64,000 nt of DNA from Sulfurimonas sp. Lineage in GTDB: Bacteria > Campylobacterota > Campylobacteria > Campylobacterales > Sulfurimonadaceae. Under the pieces are notes generated by a model, which saw only the letters and a list, made by a program, of their open reading frames with translations, did no database searches and was not told the DNA's origin. Both the position numbers and the translations under genes were made by a program. Shown here in pieces: positions 23,163 to 33,208 of the stretch (positions are counted from its first letter, which is position 1; each line of letters starts with the position of its first letter). The stretch spans positions 122,793 to 186,792 of the forward strand of contig JALSLR010000035.1 of assembly GCA_026988245.1 (NCBI GenBank), in the 5' to 3' direction.

Positions 23163-24257
23163 ATGAGTGTGCGCTTAGTGTTTGTCGGGAAAAAATTTAT
23201 ATATAACAGTTCTTTGAAAGAATATGTGATAAGAAAAGTTGAGCAAAATTTTGATTTTATTCACTCTATAACCTTTTTTAAAGAGAGTGACAATGCGCTT
23301 TTTTTATATTTACAATCAATTATGGATGCAAAAGAGAGACTCATAGCTGTAACAACAAAGCAAACTTTCTCAACTCTAGGGAAGGTTATATGTACTATTT
23401 CAAGTGATAACCAGATACTAAAGGGTAATATGCTTCTACCTTCTGAGTGTAATGTATATGAACAGGGTACATACCTCTTGCAATATAAAGAGGCACAAAT
23501 AAATGTACTCCATGTAGATGAGATGCAAAAATTACCACAGATTTTGATTCAAAATATCGCTACAAAGGCTATTATACATATTTTTGAAGAAGATTATGAA
23601 AATCTAAAGTTTTCCTTAACACAAATTGCCCAAGCATATGACGTAAGTATAGATGATGTAAATATAATAGATGGTTGGTCTAAGGTAAATATAACAAGTA
23701 AAAAACATGGTGATATATCAAAATTTATAGGTGTAGCGAAGTCTCAGTTTACCTCTAAAGTCATTGCAAGTTCAAGTATCATTCCGTATATAATAGAAAA
23801 ATTATCACATAACAATAAAAAAATAACCTTTGCAGAAAGTTGTACTGGTGGTTTGCTCTCTTATTATTTTACTAAACACAATGGTACATCCAATATACTA
23901 GAGGGCTCATTAGTGACTTACTCAAATAGTATTAAAGAAAATTGGTTGGCAGTTGAAGGTGATGTTTTAGAGCAATATGGTGCAGTGAGTGCACAAGTTG
24001 TGCATCAAATGAGTGAGGGTGCCTTAAATGTAAGTGAGGCTGATTATGCCATATCTATTAGTGGTATAGCTGGAGATGGTGGAGGGACACCTCAAAAGCC
24101 TGTGGGAACTGTCTTTATAGGAGTTCGTTCTAAAGATAGACATAAGGAACTTCATTTAAATCTCAATGGTGATAGAAATTATATTCAGCAACAAAGTGTT
24201 TTGTATGGTGTGAAAATGCTTCTTTTACTTGATAAAGAACTATTTTTTGAAATTTGA
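23163..24257 (+). CDS. CinA-type protein (C-terminal nicotinamide-nucleotide amidohydrolase domain)
   Basis: 'TFAESCTGGLLSYYFTKHNGTSNILEGSLVTYSNSIKENWLAV...AISISGIAGDGGGTPQKPVGTVFIGV'. Confidence 0.8.
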   Translation: MSVRLVFVGKKFIYNSSLKEYVIRKVEQNFDFIHSITFFKESDNALFLYLQSIMDAKERLIAVTTKQTFSTLGKVICTISSDNQILKGNMLLPSECNVYEQGTYLLQYKEAQINVLHVDEMQKLPQILIQNIATKAIIHIFEEDYENLKFSLTQIAQAYDVSIDDVNIIDGWSKVNITSKKHGDISKFIGVAKSQFTSKVIASSSIIPYIIEKLSHNNKKITFAESCTGGLLSYYFTKHNGTSNILEGSLVTYSNSIKENWLAVEGDVLEQYGAVSAQVVHQMSEGALNVSEADYAISISGIAGDGGGTPQKPVGTVFIGVRSKDRHKELHLNLNGDRNYIQQQSVLYGVKMLLLLDKELFFEI

Positions 24258-24267
24258 TGATAAATAT

Positions 24268-24296
24268 CTTGACATATAATACCTATTTGCCTATAA
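24268..24296 (+). promoter_or_regulatory. Consensus sigma70 promoter for tRNA cluster
   Basis: TTGACA (24268-24273) - 17 nt - TATAAT (24291-24296), ~30 nt upstream of the first tRNA. Confidence 0.75.
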
Positions 24297-24326
24297 TTTC
24301 GACCTCTTAACATTAAGAGACAAAAT

Positions 24327-24402
24327 GTCTTGTTAGCTCAGCTGGTAGAGCACGTCACTTTTAATGATGTGGCCGATGGTTCGAATCCATCACAGGACAC
24401 CA
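24327..24402 (+). tRNA. tRNA-Lys (TTT), CCA encoded
   Basis: Cloverleaf: GTCTTGT...acceptor ACAGGAC A CCA; anticodon arm CGTCA-CTTTTAA-TGATG; GATGG-TTCGAAT-CCATC. Confidence 0.93.
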
Positions 24403-24416
24403 TTTATATATAGGTT

Positions 24417-24493
24417 GCGGTGGTAGTTCAGCTGGTTAGAATATCTGCCTGTCACGCAGAGGGTCGCGAGTTCGAATCTCGTCCACCGCGCCA
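24417..24493 (+). tRNA. tRNA-Asp (GTC), CCA encoded
   Basis: GCGGTGG...CCACCGC G CCA; anticodon arm CTGCC TGTCACG... reading GTC. Confidence 0.93.
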
Positions 24494-24581
24494 TTTTTTT
24501 TGATTATTTGCACTTCAGCTTTCAGCTCACGTACTTGGTGTACGCTTCGCAGAAAACTTCAGCACAACTAATTCAAAAAAA
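24494..24581 (+). repeat. tRNA-flanking palindromic repeat, copy A
   Basis: TTTTTTTGATTATTTGCAC...CGTAC-TTGGT-GTACG CTTCGC...AGCACAACTAATTCAAAAAAA. Confidence 0.7.
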
Positions 24582-24602
24582 CAAGTTTTAAGAATAATTT
24601 AG

Positions 24603-24695
24603 ACCATTGATTTTTTCTTTAATCAAGGCAAGTTTGACTGAGGTATACGTCAGTATCCGAAAGAGAACTTAACGCAGAGTAAAGTAAAAAGCGAA
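24603..24695 (+). repeat. 93-bp repeat upstream of tRNA-Val, copy 1
   Basis: ACCATTGATTTTTTCTTTAATCAAGGC...CAGTATCCGAAAGAG...AACGCAGAGTAAAGTAAAAAGCGAA. Confidence 0.75.
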
Positions 24696-24771
24696 GGGCG
24701 TTTAGCTCAGTTGGTAGAGCGCTACCCTTACAAGGTAGATGTCACAAGTTCGAGTCTTGTAATGCCCACCA
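24696..24771 (+). tRNA. tRNA-Val (TAC), copy 1
   Basis: GGGCGTT...CTACC-CTTACAA-GGTAG...AATGCCC A CCA. Confidence 0.93.
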
Positions 24772-24854
24772 TTTTTGATTATTTGCACTAAAATTACCAA
24801 CTCACATACTTTTAGTATGCTTCGCTGGAAATTTGAGCACAACTCATTCAAAAA
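24772..24854 (+). repeat. tRNA-flanking palindromic repeat, copy B
   Basis: TTTTTGATTATTTGCAC...CATACT-TTT-AGTATG CTTCGC...GAGCACAACTCATTCAAAAA. Confidence 0.7.
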
Positions 24855-24863
24855 CAAACACTT

Positions 24864-24939
24864 GACCCTTTCGTCTAGTGGCCAAGGACACTATCACTTC
24901 ATGGTAGTTACAGAGGTTCAAATCCTTTAGGGGTCGCCA
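24864..24939 (+). tRNA. tRNA-Glu (TTC), with unusual C33
   Basis: GACCCTT...AGGGGTC G CCA; anticodon arm CTATC-ACTTCAT-GGTAG; T arm AGAGG-TTCAAAT-CCTTT. Confidence 0.85.
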
Positions 24940-24974
24940 TTTACATTGGTGTTTATATTTAGAAGAAAATCAAA

Positions 24975-25067
24975 ACCATTGATTTTTTGTTTAATCAAGG
25001 CGAGACCGATTGAGGAATACTTCAGTATCCGATAGAGGGAACAACGCAGAGTAAACTAAAAAGCGAA
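24975..25067 (+). repeat. 93-bp repeat upstream of tRNA-Val, copy 2
   Basis: ACCATTGATTTTTTGTTTAATCAAGGC...CAGTATCCGATAGAG...AACGCAGAGTAAACTAAAAAGCGAA; same length as copy 1. Confidence 0.75.
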
Positions 25068-25143
25068 GGGCGTTTAGCTCAGTTGGTAGAGCGCTACCCT
25101 TACAAGGTAGATGTCACAAGTTCGAGTCTTGTAATGCCCACCA
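25068..25143 (+). tRNA. tRNA-Val (TAC), copy 2
   Basis: Identical to 24696..24771. Confidence 0.93.
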
Positions 25144-25296
25144 TAATATTATTTGTACGAGAAATGAACAAAGTCCATTTCACTACGTTAACACTAGGTT
25201 TTACTCAGCGTAAAGCTCATCGAACTAGTTCGATTTTGTTACATAAATAGTATCTATACAGTGACAATTTATATATAAAAAACAATATTTTAGAGT

Positions 25297-25373
25297 GCGG
25301 TGGTAGTTCAGCTGGTTAGAATATCTGCCTGTCACGCAGAGGGTCGCGAGTTCGAATCTCGTCCACCGCGCCA
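25297..25373 (+). tRNA. tRNA-Asp (GTC), copy 2
   Basis: Identical to 24417..24493. Confidence 0.93.
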
Positions 25374-25460
25374 TTTTTTTTGATTATTTGCACTTAAATT
25401 TAAAACTCACATACTGTAGTATGCTTCGCTTTAAATTTAAGCACAACTAATTCAAAAAAA
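25374..25460 (+). repeat. tRNA-flanking palindromic repeat, copy C
   Basis: TTTTTTTGATTATTTGCACTTAAATTTAAAACTCACATACT-GT-AGTATGCTTCGCTTTAAATTTAAGCACAACTAATTCAAAAAAA. Confidence 0.75.
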
Positions 25461-25516
25461 CATTCTTCAAGTAAAATCTATTTAAATTTAAGTACAGCTA
25501 GTTCAAAAAAACTTTC

Positions 25517-26638
25517 TTAAACAAAACTTTTAGTCCCTCGTCCATCGTAAAGGTGTCTATATTTAAATGTGATTAAGTTTTCTATAATTGCAAATAGAAT
25601 TATGAAGTTTAAGAAGCTACTTCCTCCATAACTAAACATAGGTAGAGGAACACCAACAACAGGGGCATAACCTATGGTCATAGCTATGTTTACACCCATA
25701 TATACAAATATCATAAAAGATACAGCAACTGTCACAACCTTTATGTAATAATCAGAGTTGAAAATACTTAAACTAAAGAGGTGGAGGATTAGAAAAATAT
25801 AAATACTTATGATGGCAAGCCCACCTAAAAAACCAGTTCTTTCAATGAGAAATGCGAAGATAAAGTCACTTGTAGCAATGGGGAGAAATTTCATTTGAGT
25901 TTGAGTAGCATCATCCTTAGATTTTCCTGTTAGTCCACCTGATCCAATGGCTATGATGGATTGTTGTACATGATATGATGGTTTTTCACTCATAAAATCT
26001 TTGATACGAGTCTTTTGATAGTCATGAAGACCAAACTTGTATACCAGTGGTGAAGCTAGAAGTATAGCACCAACTATTACTGCCCATATTTTCCAATGAA
26101 CACCGATAAAAAAAAGAACACCAAAGCCTATAAGTAAAAGAACAAGAGCTGTCCCTAAGTCTGGTTCTTTTACGATGAGAAAAAAAGGCAATAAAATATA
26201 TCCACTAAGTTTTAAAAACTCTATGAAGCCATAGCCATACCTAGGTGGTGGGTTTCTCGCTATAAGGTACGCAAGCATGAGAATTAAGGCTGGTTTTACA
26301 AACTCTGATGGTTGTATAGTAGCATTTATAAAGGGAATCTCTAGCCATCGTTGTGCACCAAGGCGAGAGTGACCAAAAAACTCTACAGCAAGCAAAAGGA
26401 GTATATTTACCCAATAAATAATGGGAATAAGCCAACTCATTCGTCTAATAGGAAGTAAAAATACAAATAAAAAAGTAATAAAAGCAATGCCTACGTAAGC
26501 GAGTTGTTTTTGTGCTAGTGCTGGGACAACTTCATTGATAAGCCAATTGGAGGTAAAGATTAAAGGCAATATTAGGATAATAGAAATAAAGTCAAATTGT
26601 GCTAAAATGCGCTTATCAATTCTCCACAAACTAGTCAA
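25517..26638 (-). CDS. rodA: Rod-shape determining protein RodA (SEDS family)
   Basis: 'GAQRWLEIPFINATIQPSEFVKPALIL', 'VKEPDLGTALVLL', 'SDFIFAFLIERTGFLGG', 'PLPMFSYGGSSFL'. Confidence 0.9.
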   Translation of the reverse strand: MTSLWRIDKRILAQFDFISIILILPLIFTSNWLINEVVPALAQKQLAYVGIAFITFLFVFLLPIRRMSWLIPIIYWVNILLLLAVEFFGHSRLGAQRWLEIPFINATIQPSEFVKPALILMLAYLIARNPPPRYGYGFIEFLKLSGYILLPFFLIVKEPDLGTALVLLLIGFGVLFFIGVHWKIWAVIVGAILLASPLVYKFGLHDYQKTRIKDFMSEKPSYHVQQSIIAIGSGGLTGKSKDDATQTQMKFLPIATSDFIFAFLIERTGFLGGLAIISIYIFLILHLFSLSIFNSDYYIKVVTVAVSFMIFVYMGVNIAMTIGYAPVVGVPLPMFSYGGSSFLNFIILFAIIENLITFKYRHLYDGRGTKSFV

Positions 26639-26690
26639 CTCCTAAAATTTTATAGAATTGTATCATAAGAGTTATAAAAGGTATAAATAA

Positions 26691-27665
26691 ATGAGCGAAA
26701 TAAAAAGCTATGAATGTCAAGAAGTGCAAAGATTGGACATATTTTTAGCATCACATATCGAACAAACACGTTCACAAGTAGCACAACTTATAAAGAAAAA
26801 TTGTGTATATGTAGATGAAAAAGTTGTTTCTCGTGCTGGCGTGAAGTTAAAAGTGGGACAGAAAATAAGAGTAGAATTTCCAGTAGCTAAAGTTGCTCGT
26901 GCTTTAGAGATTGACTTTGATGTTGAGATACTTTATGAAGATGATGATGTTTTAGTTATAAACAAACCCACAAACTTGACAGTGCATCCTGCCCCAAGCG
27001 TAAAAGAAGCTACACTTGTTGAATGGTTAAAACATAAAGATATAAGACTCTCTACTATCAGTGGTGAAGAGCGTCATGGTATAGTCCATCGTCTTGACAA
27101 GGGTACGAGTGGGGTAATGGTTGTAGCAAAAAATAATGAAGCGCACCAGTTCCTTTCAGAGCAACTACAAGATAAAAGTATGGGAAGACATTATCTAGCG
27201 GTAGTAATCCCTCCTTTAAAAGAAGATATAACTATAGTGGAAAAACCTATCAAAAGAAGTAATAATAATCGTCTGAAAATGGGTTGTGATAATGGTGGTA
27301 AAGATGCAAAAACTGCTTTTGGATTTTTAGCACTCAGTGATGATGAAACTACTCAGCTTATAGCATGTAAACTTTTTACTGGTCGTACACATCAAATACG
27401 TGTACATCTTGAAACAATGAGTCGTCATATCATTGGTGATCATCTCTATGGAGATATAAAAAAAGATGATAAATCGGAACGTATTTTGCTTCATGCATAT
27501 GAAATACATTTCATGCATCCACGAACGAAAGAACTACATTCTTATGTAGCGCCAATGGATGAGTATATGAATAATTATATTAATAATAAATTTAATACAG
27601 GGGTAATAAATGAAGTTATCAATGCTAACTACATTAATAAGCTTTTCGCTGATACTAATTCTTAG
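26691..27665 (+). CDS. RluA-family 23S rRNA pseudouridine synthase (RluD-like, S4 domain)
   Basis: S4-like N-term; 'HGIVHRLDKGTSGVMVVAKN'; 'LFTGRTHQIRVHLETMSRHIIGDHLYG'. Confidence 0.88.
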   Translation: MSEIKSYECQEVQRLDIFLASHIEQTRSQVAQLIKKNCVYVDEKVVSRAGVKLKVGQKIRVEFPVAKVARALEIDFDVEILYEDDDVLVINKPTNLTVHPAPSVKEATLVEWLKHKDIRLSTISGEERHGIVHRLDKGTSGVMVVAKNNEAHQFLSEQLQDKSMGRHYLAVVIPPLKEDITIVEKPIKRSNNNRLKMGCDNGGKDAKTAFGFLALSDDETTQLIACKLFTGRTHQIRVHLETMSRHIIGDHLYGDIKKDDKSERILLHAYEIHFMHPRTKELHSYVAPMDEYMNNYINNKFNTGVINEVINANYINKLFADTNS

Positions 27666-28887
27666 TGGGTGTGGGGCTAAAGCAAAGCCAGCATCCTCAC
27701 AAAATGTAGTAGTGGATTCCTCACTTCCACAAATTAAGCTCACACAGCATGGTGTAAAAACAGATATGAAATCAGTAGCCTTAGAGTGGAAGAGCATTAA
27801 GGATAAAAGAGTCCAAGGTATTTATCTTTATAAGGTAGTCTTAGACCTTAACAACACAAAGTCAAATGATGAATACTTAGATACGATAGAAAATCGTTTT
27901 GCAACGCACTATATAGATATGGATGTAGAACCTAATTCTAGGTACCAGTATTACTTTAAAACTTATTCTAAAGATGCTGAAGGTCTTAGTAGTGAGAAAG
28001 TGGTAGTACAAACAAAACCTATACTAGATTCTGTTACTTGGATTTATGCTACAAAAGATATGCCAAGAAGTGCAAAAATCATTTGGCGTCCACATACAAA
28101 TAAGCTTGTATCAGGTTACCAAATACAAAGACGTACACTGGAAGAAAAAGAATGGAAAGTGATAGCTGACCTTGAGGGAAGACTAAGAGCAGAATACATT
28201 GATAGTGAATTGAAAAATCACCATACATATGTCTACAATATACGTGCGCTTACTTATAATAAACTCATATCTAAAGCATCCGATGAGGTTATGGTTACAA
28301 CCAAAGCATTGCCAAAAGAGGTTGTAAATATCAATGCAACGGATGATCAGCCAAGAATGATTACTATCACTTGGCAAGAAACTAATATAAATGATTTTTT
28401 AAAATACAATGTATACCGCTCAAGTAAAGTAGATGGTAACTACAAGCTTATCGCTGAAATTTCTAAGAACTCTTATACGGATCATATAGAGAAAGATGGT
28501 GCTAAGTATTATTATAGAGTAAGTACAGTAGATAAAGATGGTTTACAAAGTAAGTATGATGTTTACTCTGCTCAAGGTATCACTCTTGTAAGACCAACCC
28601 CTCCTGCTCTTGTAGAAGCAAAGGTAGTAGACGATGGTATTGTCCTTAAGTGGAGTAAGAGTGATGAGAGAACGCTTTCTTACGTCATTTCAAAAAGACA
28701 TAAGAAAAGTATTTTTGATGAAGTAATTGAAGAGTTTGATGGTATAACCAATACTTCTTTTCATGATACGAACATACAACCAGCTACTAAATACTTTTAT
28801 AAGGTGTATGCTGTAGACGAAAATAAGATACGTTCGCAAGAAAGTATAGAAATAGAGTTAGAAACAGCAAAGGTAAAAGAAAATTAA
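27610..28887 (+). CDS. Lipoprotein with fibronectin type III repeats
   Basis: Lipobox '[10 protein letters not shown]'; repeated '[23 protein letters not shown]', '[21 protein letters not shown]'; RBS-like AGGGG upstream. Confidence 0.8.
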   Translation: MKLSMLTTLISFSLILILSGCGAKAKPASSQNVVVDSSLPQIKLTQHGVKTDMKSVALEWKSIKDKRVQGIYLYKVVLDLNNTKSNDEYLDTIENRFATHYIDMDVEPNSRYQYYFKTYSKDAEGLSSEKVVVQTKPILDSVTWIYATKDMPRSAKIIWRPHTNKLVSGYQIQRRTLEEKEWKVIADLEGRLRAEYIDSELKNHHTYVYNIRALTYNKLISKASDEVMVTTKALPKEVVNINATDDQPRMITITWQETNINDFLKYNVYRSSKVDGNYKLIAEISKNSYTDHIEKDGAKYYYRVSTVDKDGLQSKYDVYSAQGITLVRPTPPALVEAKVVDDGIVLKWSKSDERTLSYVISKRHKKSIFDEVIEEFDGITNTSFHDTNIQPATKYFYKVYAVDENKIRSQESIEIELETAKVKEN

Positions 28888-30059
28888 TGCCACATCTTCA
28901 TATTAAAGAGTTTAAAAAGATATCATTTCCGGCCGAACAAGATGGCGTAGTTTTTAACTTTTTAGCAAAAAATGTAAGCAAGACAGACGATAAACTCATC
29001 TCTACAACCATAGAAGGAGAAGATTTTTTCTTGCTTGTACGTGAAGATGAAAATAAATGTTTACTTAAAACAGATAAATTAACACGACCAGCATCTACCT
29101 ACAATGTGCATAAGTGTCTCCTTTCCTACGCATCACTAGCTAAACTTGAAGTTTTAGAATCAAATGTACCTGAGAATGCAAAAAATATTCACCTTCAAGA
29201 GGTAAAGGCTTTAAAAACAATAGAATACTTTGCCGATTCATTCCCTGATGCTAAGGATGTTGCTATAGAGGTTGGCTTTGGTTCAGGGCGACATCTCTTG
29301 CATCAAGCTAAAAATAATCCAGATACTTTATTTATAGGTATAGAGATTCACCGTCCCTCTATTGAACAAGTATTAAAGCAAATTAGCATACAAGAGTTAG
29401 ATAATTTACTTATTTTAGACTATGATGCTAGACTTTTTATGGAGTTGGTCCCTTCAAATATTGTAAGTAAAATTTTTGTTCATTTTCCAGTCCCTTGGGA
29501 TAAAAAACCGCATAGAAGAGTTATATCTACCTCTTTTATAAAAGAAGCACAACGAGCCCTTGGTATAGATGGCAGGCTTGAACTAAGAACAGATAGTGAA
29601 AATTATTATGCCTACTCATACGAAACCTTTATCAACTTTGCTAAAATATCTTTAGAGATAAAGAAAAATCGCGACATCGCAGTGAGTTCTAAGTATGAAG
29701 ATAGATGGAAACTTATGCAGAAGAATATTTATGATCTTACTATGATAAATGATATAGACTCAGAACCTTTGCTCATACAAGGAGATTTTCTTTTTTCAAA
29801 ATTTTCTAGGAGTTATGATGAGGTTTTAAAATTGCATGGGACTACAACAAAGTTTGATGGTGGATTTATCCATTTTGAACGTGCTTATGAGATGGATGAT
29901 GGTGTGATGATGCGTGTATCTATGGGAAGTTTTGATAGACCAGAACATCTTTATATTATTGCTCGTGGTGAGGATATCTCTTATTATCCAGCAGTACCAC
30001 TTAAATCAAAAAGTAATTTAAATGCACATAAATTTTTAGATGAGGTTTTAAATGGATAA
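28887..30059 (+). CDS. trmB: tRNA (guanine-N7-)-methyltransferase
   Basis: '[40 protein letters not shown]', '[15 protein letters not shown]'. Confidence 0.85.
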   Translation: MPHLHIKEFKKISFPAEQDGVVFNFLAKNVSKTDDKLISTTIEGEDFFLLVREDENKCLLKTDKLTRPASTYNVHKCLLSYASLAKLEVLESNVPENAKNIHLQEVKALKTIEYFADSFPDAKDVAIEVGFGSGRHLLHQAKNNPDTLFIGIEIHRPSIEQVLKQISIQELDNLLILDYDARLFMELVPSNIVSKIFVHFPVPWDKKPHRRVISTSFIKEAQRALGIDGRLELRTDSENYYAYSYETFINFAKISLEIKKNRDIAVSSKYEDRWKLMQKNIYDLTMINDIDSEPLLIQGDFLFSKFSRSYDEVLKLHGTTTKFDGGFIHFERAYEMDDGVMMRVSMGSFDRPEHLYIIARGEDISYYPAVPLKSKSNLNAHKFLDEVLNG

Positions 30060-30723
30060 AGTTATAGTCGCCAAAGATGTCTCTCTCTCTTATAAAGCAG
30101 ATGAGACTATCATCAATCAAGCTAACTTTAGCATTAATTCTGGCTCTTTTGTTTTTATAACAGGTGCGAGTGGTAGTGGAAAATCAACACTATTAAAATC
30201 ACTCTTTGGAGCGATAAAGCTCAAGCAGGGTAGCTTAGTAGTTGGTGGAGTTGAGTTAGGTAATGTATCTCGAAGCAAACTAAATTTTTTGAGAAGACAT
30301 ATTGGTATAGTATTTCAAGATTATAAGCTAATTAAAGAATGGACTATTGAGAAAAACATTATGATGCCTCTTATTATTAACGGATATGAAAAGAGTGTAA
30401 CACTTAATCAAGTCGAATCTTTACTCAAGCATGTAAGGCTGAAACATCAAGCTGGGAAATATCCACTAGAATTAAGTGGGGGTGAGCAACAACGTGTAGC
30501 TATGGCGCGAGCTCTTTCTCATAATCCGATTTTAATACTAGCTGATGAGCCAACAGGTAATCTTGATGAATATTCGTCAGAACTTATATGGAATCTGCTT
30601 GAGGGTGCAAATACGCAACTTGGAACTACCGTGATAGTTGTAACTCACCACATTCCAGCATCTCTAAGTATTGATTATAAACATTTTCATATTGAATATG
30701 GGAGCATCAATGAAATCAGTTAA
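30052..30723 (+). CDS. ftsE: ABC transporter ATP-binding protein, FtsE-like
   Basis: Walker A 'GASGSGKST', '[15 protein letters not shown]', '[10 protein letters not shown]'; followed by FtsX-like protein. Confidence 0.8.
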   Translation: MDKVIVAKDVSLSYKADETIINQANFSINSGSFVFITGASGSGKSTLLKSLFGAIKLKQGSLVVGGVELGNVSRSKLNFLRRHIGIVFQDYKLIKEWTIEKNIMMPLIINGYEKSVTLNQVESLLKHVRLKHQAGKYPLELSGGEQQRVAMARALSHNPILILADEPTGNLDEYSSELIWNLLEGANTQLGTTVIVVTHHIPASLSIDYKHFHIEYGSINEIS

Positions 30724-31522
30724 AAACCACCTTTCTCTCATAGTAGCTTTAGTAAGTATATTGTTTTCTATCCAAGTGTTTGTAATAGTTGATCGCTCTA
30801 TTGATGCTTATAAAGAAAAACTTTCAAAGAACTACTCAATAGTAGTTGTCTCTCAAAAACGTATTAAGAACAGTGACTTTTTACTCATAGATAAGCTCAT
30901 AGATGAGATAGAAATTCTTTCTCCAGATAATGTGATAAGACGCTTAAACTCTGACTTAAATAGGGCAAATATGGAGTTACTAAAACTTTCTCTTCCAAAG
31001 TTTTATAAACTTAAATTGAAAAAATATCCAACGCCTCAGGAAATTAAAAAATTACGAGCTAACTTGTTACAAAATAGATATATATCCAAGGTTGAAGATT
31101 TTTCAAATTCCCATGACACAATTTATAAATTACTTGTGCTTTTTAAAAATGTTGTATTAGTGTTTGCTGTTGTTGTTTCTATCGTCACTATGCTTCTTAT
31201 ATTGAAAGAGTTACGAATATGGCAGTTTAAGCATAATGAACGGATGAGTATAATGGGTCTTTTTGGTGCACCTACTTGGTTGCGTTCTGCTGTGTTATTT
31301 CGACTCTCTTTAGTTGATGCAATTATCTCTAGTGCAATAATTTTTGTTATTTTTGCCTATATATCCTCTTCATCATGGGTATTAAAAGAGTTTAACAATA
31401 TAAACATAAATATTGTTATATTTGATCCTACTGGAGATTTTATAAAACTATTTGGCATCTCTGTCGCTTTGTCAATCATACTTGCTTCGATGATAGTCCT
31501 TGGACATAAAGAAGAAGTATGA
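30710..31522 (+). CDS. ftsX: FtsX-like permease
   Basis: [20 protein letters not shown]...; FtsX topology; adjacent to ftsE. Start chosen at 30710. Confidence 0.75.
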   Translation: MKSVKNHLSLIVALVSILFSIQVFVIVDRSIDAYKEKLSKNYSIVVVSQKRIKNSDFLLIDKLIDEIEILSPDNVIRRLNSDLNRANMELLKLSLPKFYKLKLKKYPTPQEIKKLRANLLQNRYISKVEDFSNSHDTIYKLLVLFKNVVLVFAVVVSIVTMLLILKELRIWQFKHNERMSIMGLFGAPTWLRSAVLFRLSLVDAIISSAIIFVIFAYISSSSWVLKEFNNININIVIFDPTGDFIKLFGISVALSIILASMIVLGHKEEV

Positions 31523-32736
31523 TAAAAGGTTTTTTACTTTTAGTTTTATTATTTTTAAACATTTATGCTAAAGCTGATATAGATAAGAAGATTCATAAAG
31601 CTAGTGGACAAATCAAGTATGTATCAAAGTCATATAGTAATATAAATAAAAAAATGGCTCAAAATGCAAAAGATATTTTAAAGCAAAAAAAAACCATTGC
31701 AAAACAGCAAAAGCTACTCAAGAGTTTAATAAAATCACTTCAAAATAAAGAGTTAAGTTATCAAGCCGATACAAAACAACTCTCCGCATTAAAAAAAGAA
31801 CAAGACAAATTAAAACTTGCACAAGAAAAAATAGAAGAAAAATTGATTTTTACCATTGCTAAAAGTATATCACTTCAAGTTATTTTAGAAGAGAACAATA
31901 GTGCAAGTGAAGACTCTCTCATGGAACTTGAAGTTATAAAAGTGATGTTAGATAAAACAAAAAAAGATGCAAAGTCCCTCAATAGTCAATTTTTTCAAAA
32001 TTCACTAGTAGTAAATAAACTAAATAAACATGCCTCATCCTTAGAAACTGCAATCTCTAATATAGATAAAAAAAGAAAAAATTTGCTCGATATTCAAAAG
32101 AAAAATAAGCATTCATTAGCAAAGTTAGAAAAGTCAAAAGCATCTTATAAAAAAGCTCTTAAAAAACTGATCAAAAAACAAGACATACTCAAGCAGACCC
32201 TAGAAAAACTAAAAATTATTAAAGTAGATAGAATAAAAAAAGCCAGAGAGGATGAAGCAAGAAGAAAAGCTTTTGCGAAAAAAAGTTCAGATAAAAACCT
32301 TCCAAAGGTCAGAAAGCCGGGAAGCTCTTACCAAAGTGTAAAAACTAAAAAATATCGTGGTAAAAAAACTATATCCCCTATTAGTGGGTACACTATAACT
32401 AAAAAGTATGGAACATATACGGACCCTATATATGGGATAAAAATTTTTAATGAGTCAATTTCAATGAGACCTAAACGTAAAAATACAAAAGTTAAAACAG
32501 TGTTTAATGGGAAGGTAATCTATGCTGATAAAACAGCTGTTTTAAAAAATATAGTTATTGTAGAACATAGAAATGGTTTACATACTATCTATGCAAATTT
32601 AAGTCAAATATCACCAAATATTAAAAAAGGTAAAAAAATAAAAAAAGGGTATACGATAGGCAGAGTAAATGAAGAGTTAGTCTTTGAAGTAACTCAAAAA
32701 TCTTATCACATAAATCCTATTAGGCTTTTTAAATAA
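31519..32736 (+). CDS. Coiled-coil murein hydrolase activator (EnvC-like, M23 fold)
   Basis: Signal peptide, long coiled coil, C-term 'TVFNGKVIYADKTAVLKNIVIVEHRNGLHTIYANLSQISPNIKKG'. Confidence 0.8.
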   Translation: MIKGFLLLVLLFLNIYAKADIDKKIHKASGQIKYVSKSYSNINKKMAQNAKDILKQKKTIAKQQKLLKSLIKSLQNKELSYQADTKQLSALKKEQDKLKLAQEKIEEKLIFTIAKSISLQVILEENNSASEDSLMELEVIKVMLDKTKKDAKSLNSQFFQNSLVVNKLNKHASSLETAISNIDKKRKNLLDIQKKNKHSLAKLEKSKASYKKALKKLIKKQDILKQTLEKLKIIKVDRIKKAREDEARRKAFAKKSSDKNLPKVRKPGSSYQSVKTKKYRGKKTISPISGYTITKKYGTYTDPIYGIKIFNESISMRPKRKNTKVKTVFNGKVIYADKTAVLKNIVIVEHRNGLHTIYANLSQISPNIKKGKKIKKGYTIGRVNEELVFEVTQKSYHINPIRLFK

Positions 32737-32793
32737 TATTTATATATAATCTTTTTTGTGATATACTTATTCTGAATTGATAAAGGAATAATA

Positions 32794-33165
32794 ATGGATT
32801 GCAATAGAGATATAAATAACTCTCGCAATAATAATATGTACTATAATCAAATGAAACGTCAGAATAGTGTCAAGAAGAAAAATAAATCTTTTGCCAACCA
32901 AGAAGTTAAACCTAGCGATATTGTTTTTGTTATAGATGGGTTTGAAGCGTATTTTTATACATTTTATTTTATTTCTGTACCTTATATGACAGGTGTTTTA
33001 TTTTTGTTTCTAGCTATTGCTGGTGGTGATTTTGGTAGTTTAGTTATCTTGGATTTAACAGCTTTTTTTATTGTGTGGGCGATTGGTTATGAGATAGTTG
33101 CAACTGTATCACTTATTTGGATTTTTGTTTTATTTTTAAAATATGATGATGGAATGGATTATTAG
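32794..33165 (+). CDS. Hypothetical membrane protein
   Basis: Two hydrophobic segments; isolated ORF. Confidence 0.5.
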   Translation: MDCNRDINNSRNNNMYYNQMKRQNSVKKKNKSFANQEVKPSDIVFVIDGFEAYFYTFYFISVPYMTGVLFLFLAIAGGDFGSLVILDLTAFFIVWAIGYEIVATVSLIWIFVLFLKYDDGMDY

Positions 33166-33208
33166 GTGAAGTTTAGTTATAATTTCAAAAACTAAATAAG
33201 AGATATTT

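Noticed and set aside
23163-24257. CinA-type gene as supporting evidence for competence
   Set aside because: CinA amidohydrolase domains are widespread in non-competent bacteria; presence here does not support the uptake hypothesis.
24603-25000. TTGATTTTTTnTTTAATCAA near tRNA-Val as an FNR box
   Set aside because: Half-sites are 10 nt apart rather than 4; it is a hairpin inside the 93-bp repeat.
25219-25234. Perfect 16-bp palindrome ATCGAACTAGTTCGAT between tRNAs
   Set aside because: Single copy, no T-run and no known binding consensus; insufficient to call a site.
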